From Candidatus Cybelea sp. (GTDB lineage Bacteria > Vulcanimicrobiota > Vulcanimicrobiia > Vulcanimicrobiales > Vulcanimicrobiaceae), in NCBI GenBank assembly GCA_036489315.1, contig DASXFZ010000022.1, positions 81,799-145,798 of the forward strand: 64,000 bases of DNA, written 5' to 3'. The position numbers and the translations under genes were made by a program. The notes below the pieces were generated by a model. The model did no database searches, was not told where the DNA came from, and was given only the letters and a program-made list of their open reading frames with translations. Numbering within the stretch: position 1 is the stretch's first letter; each line of letters begins with the position of its first letter. This document shows, in pieces, positions 17,640 to 26,794 of the stretch.

Positions 17640-18725
17640 ATGCCCGAACTTCAGATCGCCGCGCAGACCAATATCAAAGAGCTGGTGGCGCACTGGCCGC
17701 TCGCCGCCGAGGTTTTGACCGCCTTCGGTTTGGGCTGCAGCGGTTGCGGCGTGAGCAAATATGAGACGGTCGAGCAGGGAGCGCGCGCCCACGGCCTACG
17801 CGTAGAGCCGGTTCTCGCCGCCCTGCAGGAGGCTCGCCGTTCGGGCGGCGTGCCGCCGATCCCGGCGGATGCGCGTCGCCCGGCCGCGCGCGCCCCCGGA
17901 GCATTTGCGGGACGAACGAAGATCGCGCACACGATACCGATCATGTCGGGAAAGGGCGGCGTCGGCAAGTCGCTGGTCACCGCACTGCTCGCGATCGGCT
18001 TGCGGCGAAAGCACTTCCGCGTCGGCATCCTCGACGCCGACATCACCGGACCTTCGATCCCGCGCCTCTTCGGGTTGCACGAACCCCTGGACATCCAGCC
18101 CGACCCGGTCAAAACGACGCCGCAGGGCCAGCCGCAGCCGCTGATGTCGCCGGCGATCACGCGCAGCGCGATCGAAGTCGTCAGCTCGAATCTGCTAACC
18201 GATCGCGAGGATACCGCGATGATCTGGCGAGGACCGATCGTGGCCAGCGTCATTCGTCAGTTCTACGAACAAGTTCTCTGGAGCGAGCTCGACTTTTTGC
18301 TCGTCGATCTGCCGCCCGGAACCTCCGACGCCCCATTGACCGTCCTTCAGTCGCTGTCGATCGACGGCGTCGTCCTCGTCACGATGCCGCAGGCGCTTGC
18401 TACGATGGTCGTGCGCAAGGCCGCAAACTTGATCCACCAGTTGAAGAAACCGATCCTGGGGATCGTCGAGAACATGTCGTACTTCGTCGCCCCGGATACC
18501 GGCAGACAATACGACATCTTCGGACCGTCGTACGCGCAGCGAGTCGCGGAGCTCGCGCAGGCGCCGGTCCTCGCTCGCATCCCCATCGACCCGGTGAAGC
18601 TCACGCTTGCCGACGAAGGGAGAATCGAAGAGCTCGACGACCCCGTCTGTGACCTGCTCGCCGACCGGCTCGTTGCCGCGCTCGAGGCACATCCGAAGCC
18701 CAAAGAGACGATCTCGCTGGTCTGA
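17640..18725 (+). CDS. DUF1858 domain fused to Mrp/NBP35-type Fe-S carrier ATPase
   Basis: The 361-residue protein begins with a DUF1858 domain (residues 1-60) containing GLGCSGCGVSKYETV. A deviant Walker A P-loop NTPase of the Mrp/NBP35 family follows: SGKGGVGKS, DADITGPSIP, LLVDLPPGTSDAPL, and GIVENMSYFV near the end. Mrp proteins carry Fe-S clusters to apoproteins. The usual C-terminal CxxC of Mrp is not seen after ENMSYF (it reads VAPDTG), so the N-terminal CxxC may serve instead. The ATG at 17640 matches the start of DUF1858 similarity. Confidence 0.87.
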   Translation: MPELQIAAQTNIKELVAHWPLAAEVLTAFGLGCSGCGVSKYETVEQGARAHGLRVEPVLAALQEARRSGGVPPIPADARRPAARAPGAFAGRTKIAHTIPIMSGKGGVGKSLVTALLAIGLRRKHFRVGILDADITGPSIPRLFGLHEPLDIQPDPVKTTPQGQPQPLMSPAITRSAIEVVSSNLLTDREDTAMIWRGPIVASVIRQFYEQVLWSELDFLLVDLPPGTSDAPLTVLQSLSIDGVVLVTMPQALATMVVRKAANLIHQLKKPILGIVENMSYFVAPDTGRQYDIFGPSYAQRVAELAQAPVLARIPIDPVKLTLADEGRIEELDDPVCDLLADRLVAALEAHPKPKETISLV

Positions 18726-18748
18726 AGCGGCCTGGGTACAACGTGGCG

Positions 18749-19027
18749 ATGAGCACGAAAAAAGAGTGGTCGAAGGAAGTCACGCGCGGCAGCAACGCGC
18801 TCGACCTCGAGCCCGGCGTCTTCGAAAAGAAGGACCCGAAAGCGATCGCACGATCGCTGCAGCGATCCGCGCAGCAAAGCACGCGGCGTAAGAGTTCTCC
18901 GTATCGGTCGGCGATGTCGATGCTGACCTTTTACATTAATCGAGCGGGGCGAAGCCTTCCGCAAGAGCGCCGTGACATACTCGAGCGGGCGAAGGATGCG
19001 CTGCGCGCCGAGTTCGGGCGAGAGTAG
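18749..19027 (+). CDS. DUF3175 family protein
   Basis: This 92-residue basic protein matches the small DUF3175 family along its length. Examples are TRGSNALDLEPGVFEKKDPK, IARSLQRSAQQSTRRK and SMLTFYINRAGRSLP. Function is not established; no signal or membrane segment is present. A GTG at 18743 lies two codons upstream of the ATG I chose. It sits between the Mrp-type ATPase and the M48 protease on the same strand, 9 bases before the latter. Confidence 0.82.
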   Translation: MSTKKEWSKEVTRGSNALDLEPGVFEKKDPKAIARSLQRSAQQSTRRKSSPYRSAMSMLTFYINRAGRSLPQERRDILERAKDALRAEFGRE

Positions 19028-19036
19028 AACCGGACG

Positions 19037-20218
19037 GTGAGCCTTCGCCAGATTCTCGTCGGCCTGGGCGTCGGATTCGGCGCAGGCTACACTTGCGTGC
19101 GCGCGGTGCAAGCGTGGCGCGAGTGGAGCGAACCGGCCGGAGCAGTCGCGAAAGACGCGCGCGCCTACTCCAGCGCTCGCCGGGCACTCGAGGTCGTCGG
19201 GACTCTTCGCGCAACCGCTGAATTCGCGGCCTTCGCTTACGCCCCGGTCTCGCGTCGAGCCGATGAGGCCACGGCCGGCCTGCCGGTATGGCTGCGTCCC
19301 GCAGCGTATTTTGGCGCTTTTTCGCTGATATCGTCGGCATTCGAGCTTCCGGTTTCGTTCGTCGAGGGATACGCTCTGGAGCGCCGCTTCGGTTTGAGCG
19401 ATCAAACGCGGGCCGGATGGGTGACCGACTATGCGAAGTCTTCGATCCTCTCAACCGCGCTTTCGGGACTGCTCGCGACGTTATTGGGTTTTGCGCTGCG
19501 CCGGGCGTCACGGTCGTGGCCGCTCTGGGCGAGCCTCGGAGCCTTTCCGCTCTTTGTGATCGGCAACATCATCGTTCCCCTGTACGTCATGCCGCTTTTC
19601 AACCAGTTCGAACCGATAACCGGATCGCTCGAAGAGCGCCTCCGCGCGCTCGCCAAACGTTTCGGCGTCGGCGACGCGGCAATTCTGCGAATGGACATGA
19701 GCCGCCAAACCCGCAAAGCCAATGCCTTCGTAACCGGGATCGGCCGCACGCACCGGATCGTGCTCGGCGATACGCTGATCGGTGCATTCCCGGAGACGGA
19801 GACCGAGTTCGTGGTCGCGCACGAGCTCGGCCACTATGTGAACAAGGACACGTGGCGCCTAATCGCCCTCAGCGAAGCCTTGGCGATCGTTCTCTTTCTC
19901 ACTTCAAGTCTCGCCGTCTCCGAAAAGGAGCGCGAAGAGCTTCGCGATCGTCCGTTGCTAATCGTACGGCTCTACGCGCTCATGCTGGTTGCAACGCAGA
20001 TATTGCGTCCGCTGCTCTTTGCGTTCTCGCGCTCGCGCGAGTGGGCCGCGGATCGCTTTGCGCTCGATGCAACCGGCGATGCCGCGGCCGGGGCCTCCGC
20101 GTTCCGCCGCCTACGCGACCAGAATCTTGCCGACGAAGATCCTCCGGGATGGTACGAGTTCTTCTTCGCGTCGCATCCGTCACTGCGAGCGCGAATCGCC
20201 GCGCTCGACGAAGCCTAG
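19037..20218 (+). CDS. M48-family CAAX-protease-like zinc metallopeptidase
   Basis: The 393-residue membrane protein resembles Ste24p. Several hydrophobic segments precede the zinc site VAHELGHYVNKD (HExxH at about residue 260), and the third ligand is the Glu in SREWAADRFALDATG. The GNIIVPLYVMPLFNQFEP segment upstream is also typical of the Ste24 group. It acts within the inner membrane, probably in protein quality control. It begins with GTG. Its last 39 bases overlap the 3' end of the folK-folE2 gene on the other strand. Confidence 0.9.
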   Translation: MSLRQILVGLGVGFGAGYTCVRAVQAWREWSEPAGAVAKDARAYSSARRALEVVGTLRATAEFAAFAYAPVSRRADEATAGLPVWLRPAAYFGAFSLISSAFELPVSFVEGYALERRFGLSDQTRAGWVTDYAKSSILSTALSGLLATLLGFALRRASRSWPLWASLGAFPLFVIGNIIVPLYVMPLFNQFEPITGSLEERLRALAKRFGVGDAAILRMDMSRQTRKANAFVTGIGRTHRIVLGDTLIGAFPETETEFVVAHELGHYVNKDTWRLIALSEALAIVLFLTSSLAVSEKEREELRDRPLLIVRLYALMLVATQILRPLLFAFSRSREWAADRFALDATGDAAAGASAFRRLRDQNLADEDPPGWYEFFFASHPSLRARIAALDEA

Positions 20219-21622
20219 AGTCGACCGGGTGCGCAGCCACGCGGCGAGATCGGTCTTCGCCTCGCTCTCAGCTGCGTGCAGTTCGCGCCGCAACTCGCCG
20301 AACAGCCCGAACCCTTCCGCAAACGCGTCGTGCTTGTGGATTGACTCCTCGTTGACCTGACCGGCAAAAACGAATGTGTCGTCGCCGAGGTCGTCGTACA
20401 TGTCGAGCGTCCGAGCGAGGATACCGCGCACGACGTCTTCGACGAACCGCGGATTGTGATGGGCCTTGTTGACGATGAAGAACTCGTCGGGCCGCTTGAG
20501 CAAATCGTAGGTCTCGCTCGACATCGCGTTTTCCACGATCTCTACGAGGTCTTCGGCGCGAACGGCCTCGCTGCGATCGTCCGCGACGCCCAGCAGCAGG
20601 GTGCCGCGACCCCGCTGATTGTGCGTCGCGACGGGCAGGGCATCGAGCGCGCGCTGCGCGTCGCCCTCGCTGAACCCCGCTTCCTGTAGTTCGTGCAGAG
20701 AGTGCTCGCGGACCATCGCCTGGGCGCAGGGGCACGCGGTCATACCCTCGGCTTCAACGCCGACGACGCGGCGCGTACCGGCTTCGTCGGCGTGTGCAAT
20801 TCCGATAAGCGTGTACGTCTCCTCGCCTCGCTTCCCGCTCACCGGAGTCCAGCGTTCGAGTCCGAATTGCGCCCGCAGCCGTACGTCGGCGCGAATCGCG
20901 CGCTGGCTGCGAACGATCTGCGTGGCAATCGCTTCGGCAAGGCGTTCGACACGAGCCGGCTGCGCTGCTTCGGCCAGCACGTCGAGCGTCGCCTCCTCGA
21001 GGATCTCGGAGAAGCGCGACATGTGCACGCCGGCCTTGTCCGCGGCAAGATCGGCAACCATCGAGAACTCCCCGTTATAGACGCGCGCGCGGCCGTCGAC
21101 CTCCAAGTGAACGACGCGGCGCACGCCCGAGACGCCGGCGCGGGCGAGTGAGAGCCGCACCTCGGGCTCTTCGGACTGCCGATCGGTATCGAAGCGAAGG
21201 CCGCGCTCGAGCCGGCGGACAGCCCCGTTGAGCGAGACTCTAACCAGGCCCGGCGCAATCTCCGCCAGCGGCACGGCATTGTAGGGACGGGCATCGAGCC
21301 GCTGCTGTACGACCCGCTCGTCGAAAACGAGCAGGTCGATATCGATCGGACGCGGCTCGAGACGCCGGGCACCTCCCGCGCGGCCGACCGCTCGTTCGAC
21401 TTCTCGGGCAAAACTCGCGAAGCGTTCCTCATCTAATTCGGATCGCAACGCCGCGGCGACATTGAGATATGGCGGCCCCTCTGCCCCGTCGGCGGCCGCG
21501 GACTCGTAAAAAGCCGAAACCGCGAGGATCTGCGCGCGGGCACGCAGCCGCTGCAGCGCGCCGAGGATGTTTGCCTGCCGGTCGCCGAGGTTCGAGCCGA
21601 TGCCGATATAGAGCTCGTGCAC
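20180..21622 (-). CDS. FolK-FolE2 fusion (HPPK / GTP cyclohydrolase IB)
   Basis: The 480-residue product joins two folate enzymes. Residues 1-130 form 6-hydroxymethyl-7,8-dihydropterin pyrophosphokinase: YIGIGSNLGDR, the PPYLNVA segment and RLEPRPIDIDLL. From about residue 170 follows the metal-dependent type IB GTP cyclohydrolase (FolE2/MptA), with EGMTACPCAQAMV carrying the metal-binding cysteine, ATHNQRGRG and HHNPRFVEDVVR. The fusion brings the first step and a later step of tetrahydropterin synthesis into one chain. The start is a GTG at 21622. FolE2 typically serves organisms with zinc-limited growth, as it does not require zinc. Confidence 0.9.
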   Translation of the reverse strand: MHELYIGIGSNLGDRQANILGALQRLRARAQILAVSAFYESAAADGAEGPPYLNVAAALRSELDEERFASFAREVERAVGRAGGARRLEPRPIDIDLLVFDERVVQQRLDARPYNAVPLAEIAPGLVRVSLNGAVRRLERGLRFDTDRQSEEPEVRLSLARAGVSGVRRVVHLEVDGRARVYNGEFSMVADLAADKAGVHMSRFSEILEEATLDVLAEAAQPARVERLAEAIATQIVRSQRAIRADVRLRAQFGLERWTPVSGKRGEETYTLIGIAHADEAGTRRVVGVEAEGMTACPCAQAMVREHSLHELQEAGFSEGDAQRALDALPVATHNQRGRGTLLLGVADDRSEAVRAEDLVEIVENAMSSETYDLLKRPDEFFIVNKAHHNPRFVEDVVRGILARTLDMYDDLGDDTFVFAGQVNEESIHKHDAFAEGFGLFGELRRELHAAESEAKTDLAAWLRTRSTLGFVERGDSRSQ

Positions 21623-21703
21623 CAGGCGCTCTTCTCGCCGCCGGCACGCGGGCCCGTTTACGAGCCGGAATTCGACTCAAACGCATCGTATCGTAGCCGG
21701 GCC

Positions 21704-22765
21704 ATGCAAAGCGCCTCGCTTTATCCCTACATTCTCGACCCGAAGCTGACGACGCAGGTCTGGGGCGGCGACGAACTCGTGCACGTCTACGGCAAGCACG
21801 GCGATCCAAATGCAAAGCTCGGTGAATCGTGGGAGTGCTGGGACACCGATCCCGTCACCAACGGATCCTTGGCGGGTGATACGGTCGCCGATCTGCGCGG
21901 CCGCTTGGGCCCGCAGCTGCTGGGAAACATCGATCCCAAGCGCATCTTTCCGATTCTGACGAAGATCATCACGGCGCACGATTGGCTTTCGGTGCAGGTG
22001 CATCCCGACGATGCCTACGCCCAGCGAGTCGAGCACCAGCCGTTCGGCAAGACGGAATGCTGGTACGTGCTCGCCGCGCAGCCCGATGCCCAGCTGGTCT
22101 ACGGCTGGACGCGCGATACTTCTCGTGAGGAATATCTGCAGCGCGTTGCCGACGGAACGCTGGGCGAACTGCTTCGGCACATCCCGGTGAAAACCGGCGA
22201 TACCGTTTACATACCTCACGGCGTCGTTCACGCGATCGGGCCGGGAGTGACCGTCTTCGAGACGCAGCAGGCTTCGGACCTGACCTACCGGATGTTCGAT
22301 TACAACCGCCTCGGGCTCGACGGAAAACCGCGGGAGCTCAATGTTGAAAAAGCCGCGGACGTCCTGCATTACGAGGCCACGGCCACCGGAACGCTGCTGC
22401 AAATTCCCTACCACTTCGAAGGGCTGGACCGTACGGCGCTCATCGCCGACGCCAACTTCGTCGTCGAACGCATCGTTGCTACCAGCGAGCCGGCGTCCCT
22501 TGGAACCGGTCTGCGCCCGCTCATCATCATGTCGCTCCACGAGCCGCTCGAAGTTTCCGGCAACGGCGATGGCGTCGCGCTGACCCCCTACCAAACCGTT
22601 TTGATTCCAGCGGCCTCGCAGTGGTGCACCGTCCGCGCTGCGCGCGGCGAGGCGGCGCCGTTCATGTTCGTCACGCCGCCGCTCGACCGGGAGCAGCTCG
22701 CGAGCCGGCTGATCGCGGCGGGGATCGCACAAGACGTCATCGACGGGTTCTTGGAGCAGTTCTGA
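21704..22765 (+). CDS. manA: Class I mannose-6-phosphate isomerase
   Basis: The 353-residue protein interconverts fructose-6-phosphate and mannose-6-phosphate. It begins LYPYILDPKLTTQVWGG and carries the zinc-site motifs of the family: LSVQVHPDD, the GKTECWYVL segment and YIPHGVVHAIGPG. Start ATG 21704 is where similarity begins; an in-frame GTG at 21617 would overlap the divergent folK-folE2 gene. The stop TGA is part of a CTGA that also contains the proposed start of lysA. Confidence 0.9.
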   Translation: MQSASLYPYILDPKLTTQVWGGDELVHVYGKHGDPNAKLGESWECWDTDPVTNGSLAGDTVADLRGRLGPQLLGNIDPKRIFPILTKIITAHDWLSVQVHPDDAYAQRVEHQPFGKTECWYVLAAQPDAQLVYGWTRDTSREEYLQRVADGTLGELLRHIPVKTGDTVYIPHGVVHAIGPGVTVFETQQASDLTYRMFDYNRLGLDGKPRELNVEKAADVLHYEATATGTLLQIPYHFEGLDRTALIADANFVVERIVATSEPASLGTGLRPLIIMSLHEPLEVSGNGDGVALTPYQTVLIPAASQWCTVRAARGEAAPFMFVTPPLDREQLASRLIAAGIAQDVIDGFLEQF

Positions 22766-24063
22766 CGTCGCTTCTCGGGTGGCAGGGCGAGCTCGCGCCC
22801 GGGCATCGCCGCGACAACGGCGGCGAACTTCTTCTCGGCGAGGTTCCGGCGCGCGAACTGGCCTACCGCTACGGAACGCCGCTGCTGGTCATCGACCTCG
22901 GCGTGGTCGACGACGCGGTGCGCGCGCTTACGGACTCGGCAGCGGCGTCCGGTGCAGAGGTATCGTACGCAGCGAAGGCCTTCGCAACGACGGAGTTCTT
23001 ACGCCATCTCGCCGCGCATCCGATCGGCGTCGACGTCTGCTCGCTCGGCGAACTCGTCACTGCCGAACGCGCGGGGTTTAGCCCCGAACGCATCACCCTG
23101 CACGGTGCCGGCAAGTCTGACGAAGAGCTCGCCGCCGCCGCGGCGGGACGGCTAGGGCGCATCGTCGTCGACGGCCTCGAAGAGCTCGCGCGACTCGCGG
23201 CATTCTCACAGGCTGCATCGCGCGTCAACGTGATGCTTCGCCTCAACGTCGGTATCGAAGCCGGCAGTCACGCGTACGTTCGCACGGGCGGAAACGACAC
23301 GAAGTTCGGCATTCACCTTCGCGACGAGCACGCGGCCGCGGCCCTGATCAGGAATAACCCGCAGCTTCACTTCGCCGGCCTGCACGCCCACATCGGCTCG
23401 CAGATCTACGAGAGCGCCGCCTACGCGCAGAATGCGTCGGCACTCGTCGAAGCCGCGGGCCGTTTCGCAGACGTTGGTCTGAACTCCGAGCAGATCGTCA
23501 TCGGCGGCGGCTTCGGCGTGCCCTCCCACCCGGGCGCCGTGCCCGAGCAGCTCGAGGTCGAAACCGCTATTGCCGGCGCGGCCGAGAGTCTGCGAGCGGC
23601 TGCGGTCGCGCGCTCGCTGCCGGTCCCTCGCTTGGGCCTCGAACCGGGGCGCGCGATCATCGCGCTGGCGGGAACGACGCTCTATCGCGTTCTCGCCGTC
23701 AAGCGGCAGTCGGAACGTACGTTCCTCGTCGTCGACGGCGGCGTGGGCGAGAATCCGCGACCCGCGCTGTACGGCGCGTACCATCACGTCGTAACCGTGT
23801 CCCCCGTTTCGGGCACCGGCGAAGATATGACGCTCTGCGGCCGCTCCTGCGAAAACGACGAGCTCGGCAACGTTCGCTTGCCGGGCGGCATCGCCGCCGG
23901 CGCGCTCGTCGCGATGTGTTCGACCGGCGCGTATACCTACAGCATGGCGGGCAACTACAACCGGATACCGCGCCCTGCCGTCGTCGGCGTGCACGAGGGT
24001 CTTAGCCGGCCCTTGGCGCGACGCGAGAGCGTCGAGGATATCCTCCGCAACGACGCCGTCTAG
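22762..24063 (+). CDS. lysA: Diaminopimelate decarboxylase
   Basis: This PLP fold-III decarboxylase makes L-lysine from meso-diaminopimelate. Family features are [10 protein letters not shown] at the N-terminus, the PLP lysine in [25 protein letters not shown] and LEPGRAI for phosphate binding, and [10 protein letters not shown] with the C-terminal active-site cysteine. About 433 residues fit the family. No ATG, GTG or TTG lies in frame between 22621 and the conserved N-terminus without a deep overlap with manA. A CTG at 22762 overlapping the manA stop (CTGA) is the most economical start; that is inference. Confidence 0.88.
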   Translation: MTSLLGWQGELAPGHRRDNGGELLLGEVPARELAYRYGTPLLVIDLGVVDDAVRALTDSAAASGAEVSYAAKAFATTEFLRHLAAHPIGVDVCSLGELVTAERAGFSPERITLHGAGKSDEELAAAAAGRLGRIVVDGLEELARLAAFSQAASRVNVMLRLNVGIEAGSHAYVRTGGNDTKFGIHLRDEHAAAALIRNNPQLHFAGLHAHIGSQIYESAAYAQNASALVEAAGRFADVGLNSEQIVIGGGFGVPSHPGAVPEQLEVETAIAGAAESLRAAAVARSLPVPRLGLEPGRAIIALAGTTLYRVLAVKRQSERTFLVVDGGVGENPRPALYGAYHHVVTVSPVSGTGEDMTLCGRSCENDELGNVRLPGGIAAGALVAMCSTGAYTYSMAGNYNRIPRPAVVGVHEGLSRPLARRESVEDILRNDAV

Positions 24064-24127
24064 GCTCCTGGCGTGCGTGCGGGGCTCGATGCATCCGGCA
24101 GGGGAGCTGGAGCGTTGTAAAGGGTGT

Positions 24128-24616
24128 ATGGAGAGTAAGACTGCAACCTTTGCCGCCGGCTGCTTCTGGGGTGTCGAAGACGCCTTTCGCCAGCTGCCGG
24201 GCGTTATTGACGCCGTCTCCGGCTACACCGGAGGCCACGCCGACAACCCGACCTATCGCCAGGTCTGCGGGCACACGACCGGCCACGCGGAGGCCGTCGA
24301 AGTTACCTACGATCCGCAGCGGATATCGTACGACCAGCTGCTCGATTTCTTCTGGCAGATTCACGATCCGACGCAGCTCAATCGTCAGGGGCCCGACGTC
24401 GGCGACCAATATCGCTCGGCGATCTTTACGCACGGTGACGAGCAGGCTCGTGCGGCCGCAGCGTCGCGCGACCGGGAACAGCAAAAGCACGCGCGCCCAA
24501 TCGTAACCGAGATCGCGCCGGCTTCTCGATTTTCGCGTGCCGAGGAGTATCACCAGCGCTATTTTGAGAAGAACGGCGGGGCGTCGTGCCACATCATTCC
24601 GAAGGTCGCGACGTGA
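24128..24616 (+). CDS. msrA: Peptide-methionine (S)-S-oxide reductase
   Basis: The 162-residue enzyme reduces the S-epimer of methionine sulfoxide. The catalytic cysteine is in AAGCFWGVE, and the family motifs [15 protein letters not shown] and [18 protein letters not shown] are intact. Length is typical. The ATG at 24128 is preceded by AAGGG; an upstream in-frame start at 24077 is less likely. Unlike the following msrB it has no signal peptide, so it should be cytoplasmic. Confidence 0.93.
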   Translation: MESKTATFAAGCFWGVEDAFRQLPGVIDAVSGYTGGHADNPTYRQVCGHTTGHAEAVEVTYDPQRISYDQLLDFFWQIHDPTQLNRQGPDVGDQYRSAIFTHGDEQARAAAASRDREQQKHARPIVTEIAPASRFSRAEEYHQRYFEKNGGASCHIIPKVAT

Positions 24617-25083
24617 AACGCACCGAGTTTCTGACCGCGGCAGCCACGCTCGCCTTTGCCGGCTGCGTGGCTCGCGGATCCGCCGCGCAGCAAACCTACG
24701 GCGTAGCGCGCACCGATGCGCAATGGCGCGCCCTGCTCGGTGACGATCGCTACTGCATTCTTCGCCAGGGGGGAACCGAGCCGGCCTTCTCGAGCGCGCT
24801 GATCGCCGAAAATCGAGCCGGAGTCTATCGCTGCGCAGGCTGCGCCCTGGCACTCTTCTCCTCGAAGACGAAGTACGACAGCGGCGACGGATGGCCGTCG
24901 TTCTGGGACGTCCTGCCCAACGCAACGCGAACGCAAGCCGATTACGCGCTCGTCGAGCAGCGCACCGAGCTGCACTGCCGGCAATGCGGAGGCCATCTCG
25001 GGCATATCTTCGACGACGGTCCGGCGCCCACACACCTGCGATACTGCATCGACGGTCTCGCCCTTCGCTTCGTCCCGGCGTAA
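24613..25083 (+). CDS. msrB: Peptide-methionine (R)-S-oxide reductase with export signal
   Basis: The 156-residue enzyme has an N-terminal hydrophobic leader ([12 protein letters not shown]), which may be a lipoprotein or signal sequence, followed by a full MsrB domain. The domain shows the two zinc CxxC pairs (YRCAGC, HCRQC), [20 protein letters not shown] and catalytic RYCID. The GTG start overlaps the msrA stop (GTGA). The leader predicts repair of methionine sulfoxide outside the cytoplasm, complementing the cytoplasmic MsrA. Usual MsrB has CVNS after the catalytic arginine; here it is CIDG. Confidence 0.88.
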   Translation: MKRTEFLTAAATLAFAGCVARGSAAQQTYGVARTDAQWRALLGDDRYCILRQGGTEPAFSSALIAENRAGVYRCAGCALALFSSKTKYDSGDGWPSFWDVLPNATRTQADYALVEQRTELHCRQCGGHLGHIFDDGPAPTHLRYCIDGLALRFVPA

Positions 25084-25095
25084 AGTAGTTCGCGT

Positions 25096-25920
25096 ACGCG
25101 CATCTTAGTCACCAACGACGACGGCATCGACTCACCCGGCATCCTCGCGCTCGCCGACGCGCTGCGCGGGGAGCACTCCGTGATCGTCGTCGCGCCCGCG
25201 GGAGACCGCAGCGGCGTCTCGCACGCGATCACCGCCGACGAAGCGATAACGATGGCGCGGCGGGAAGGCTGGGCAGTACCGTCCTACGCGTGCTCGGGAA
25301 CGCCCGCCGACTGTGTTTTCTTGGGCGCAACGGTGCTCGCGGAGCGGCCCCAGCTCGTCGTAAGCGGTATCAACCATGGACCGAATCTCGCCGACGACGT
25401 CAACTACTCCGGTACGGTTGCCGGCGCCGTGGAGGCCTGCCTGCTGGGAATTCCCGCGCTTGCCGTCTCGCTGGCGGCCGATCACGAAGAACCGCTGGCG
25501 CAGCGTCACTGGCGCAGCGGCGCGCTCATCGCATTGCGCTGCATCGAACGCGTGGCCGCTGCGGGTGAGAACCCGAGTTGCTACTGGAACTTGAACGTTC
25601 CCAATCTCCCGCTCGAAGAGATCGGCGGAATCCGCGTTACACGGCTCGGCCGTAAACGCATTTGCGGCCGGATGATCGGCGAGGAGCATGGGGGCGCAAC
25701 GCGCTACTATCGTGCCTGGGAGTCGCCCTTCGCGACGGATCGAGAAACGACCGGAACCGACATCGGCGCCGTCGACGCCGGTTACGCGAGTCTGACGCCG
25801 CTTTTGCTCGATCGGACCTCGCCGTCGGTTTTGCGCGAGTCGGCGGATTTCGCGGAAGGACGCGGCGGCAGCCTACGCCCCGCAAACTCGGCGATCCGTT
25901 CCAACTTGCGCATTAACTGA
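25096..25920 (+). CDS. surE: 5'/3'-nucleotidase SurE, non-canonical ACG start
   Basis: The reading frame encodes RILVTNDDGIDSPGI, the conserved N-terminus and metal site of SurE. It goes on to APAGDRSGVSHAIT, SGTPADCVFLG, VVSGINHGPNLADDVNYSGTV and the typical C-terminal half. SurE dephosphorylates nucleoside monophosphates and often sits near stress genes, as here after msrA-msrB. No ATG, GTG or TTG lies in frame between the TAA at 25081-25083 and the metal-binding DD. The codon where the family has its initiator Met is ACG at 25096. A GTG at 25180 would delete the active site. The 3' end overlaps the DAHP synthase gene by 139 bases. Confidence 0.82.
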   Translation, partial: TRILVTNDDGIDSPGILALADALRGEHSVIVVAPAGDRSGVSHAITADEAITMARREGWAVPSYACSGTPADCVFLGATVLAERPQLVVSGINHGPNLADDVNYSGTVAGAVEACLLGIPALAVSLAADHEEPLAQRHWRSGALIALRCIERVAAAGENPSCYWNLNVPNLPLEEIGGIRVTRLGRKRICGRMIGEEHGGATRYYRAWESPFATDRETTGTDIGAVDAGYASLTPLLLDRTSPSVLRESADFAEGRGGSLRPANSAIRSNLRIN

Positions 25921-26741
25921 TCGAACTGTTCGCAGTCGAGCGATTGCGCGCCGTCCGATAGGGCGTTGGGCGGATCGGGGTGGACCTCGATCAGCAGCCC
26001 GTGTGCGCCGGCAGCGATGCTCGCGATCGCAATCGGCGGGACCAGCCGCGCGATCCCCACGGCGTGCGAAGGATCGACGATCACCGGCAGGTGCGTCATC
26101 TCTTCGAGCAGCGGCACCACCGAGATGTCGAGCAGATTGCGCGTCGCCACGTCGAAGGAGCGCACTCCGCGTTCGCAGAGCACGACGCTCTCGTTGCCGC
26201 CGAGCATCACGTACTCGGCCGCGAGAAGCCATTCTTGAACCGTCGCGGAGAGGCCGCGCTTGAGCAGCACAGGCGTCCTCGTCGCGCCGACTTCACGCAG
26301 CAGCGGAAAGTTTTGCATGTTGCGAGTGCCGATCTGCAGCATGTCGGCGTAGCCGGCCACCTTCTCGACATCGCGTGGATCGAGGACCTCCGTTACGACG
26401 CCGAGGCCATGGCGATCCCCGGCCTCGCGCAGCATCTTCAGAGCCTTTTCACCCAGACCCTGAAATGAGTAGGGAGAGGTTCGCGGCTTGTAGGCGCCGC
26501 CGCGCAAAACATTCGCGCCCGCGGCCGCTACTGCGCGCGCAGCCTGCTCGAGCTGTTCCTCCGACTCGACGCCGCACGGCCCGGCGCAGATCGTGACCTC
26601 CTCGCCTCCGAAGGTCGCCCCGCTGCGCAGCCGCACGATCGTGCGCTGCGCGCGCGCGTCCCGGCGGACCAGCCGGTACGATTGCGGTACGTTTACCCCT
26701 CGCTCCACCTCTCTCGCTTCGACGGCTCTCCCGCTCATCAT
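25782..26741 (-). CDS. 3-deoxy-7-phosphoheptulonate synthase
   Basis: The 319-residue enzyme is a DAHP synthase of the AroA(Bacillus)/KdsA-like type I-beta family. It condenses phosphoenolpyruvate and erythrose-4-phosphate into the shikimate pathway. Evidence: VTICAGPCGVESEEQ, LRGGAYKPRTSPYSFQGLG, GTRNMQNFPLL, VLLKRGLSATVQEWLLAAEY and PVIVDPSHAVG. About 35 residues precede the core, in the place of the usual ferredoxin-like regulatory domain but too short to form one. Start codons at 26741 and 26738 are both ATG. It is divergent, by only 53 bases, from the beta-ketoacyl synthase operon, which suggests shared regulation. The tail overlaps surE. Confidence 0.9.
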   Translation of the reverse strand: MMSGRAVEAREVERGVNVPQSYRLVRRDARAQRTIVRLRSGATFGGEEVTICAGPCGVESEEQLEQAARAVAAAGANVLRGGAYKPRTSPYSFQGLGEKALKMLREAGDRHGLGVVTEVLDPRDVEKVAGYADMLQIGTRNMQNFPLLREVGATRTPVLLKRGLSATVQEWLLAAEYVMLGGNESVVLCERGVRSFDVATRNLLDISVVPLLEEMTHLPVIVDPSHAVGIARLVPPIAIASIAAGAHGLLIEVHPDPPNALSDGAQSLDCEQFDQLMRKLERIAEFAGRRLPPRPSAKSADSRKTDGEVRSSKSGVRLA

Positions 26742-26794
26742 GCCCGGAGCGCTCCAGCAGGCCAGGTCGCGTCGGCTCCCGCAAATCACGCGCG

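Noticed and set aside
22621..22761. GTG at 22621 as the lysA start
   Set aside because: It would overlap manA by 145 bases and add 47 arginine-rich residues with no family similarity.
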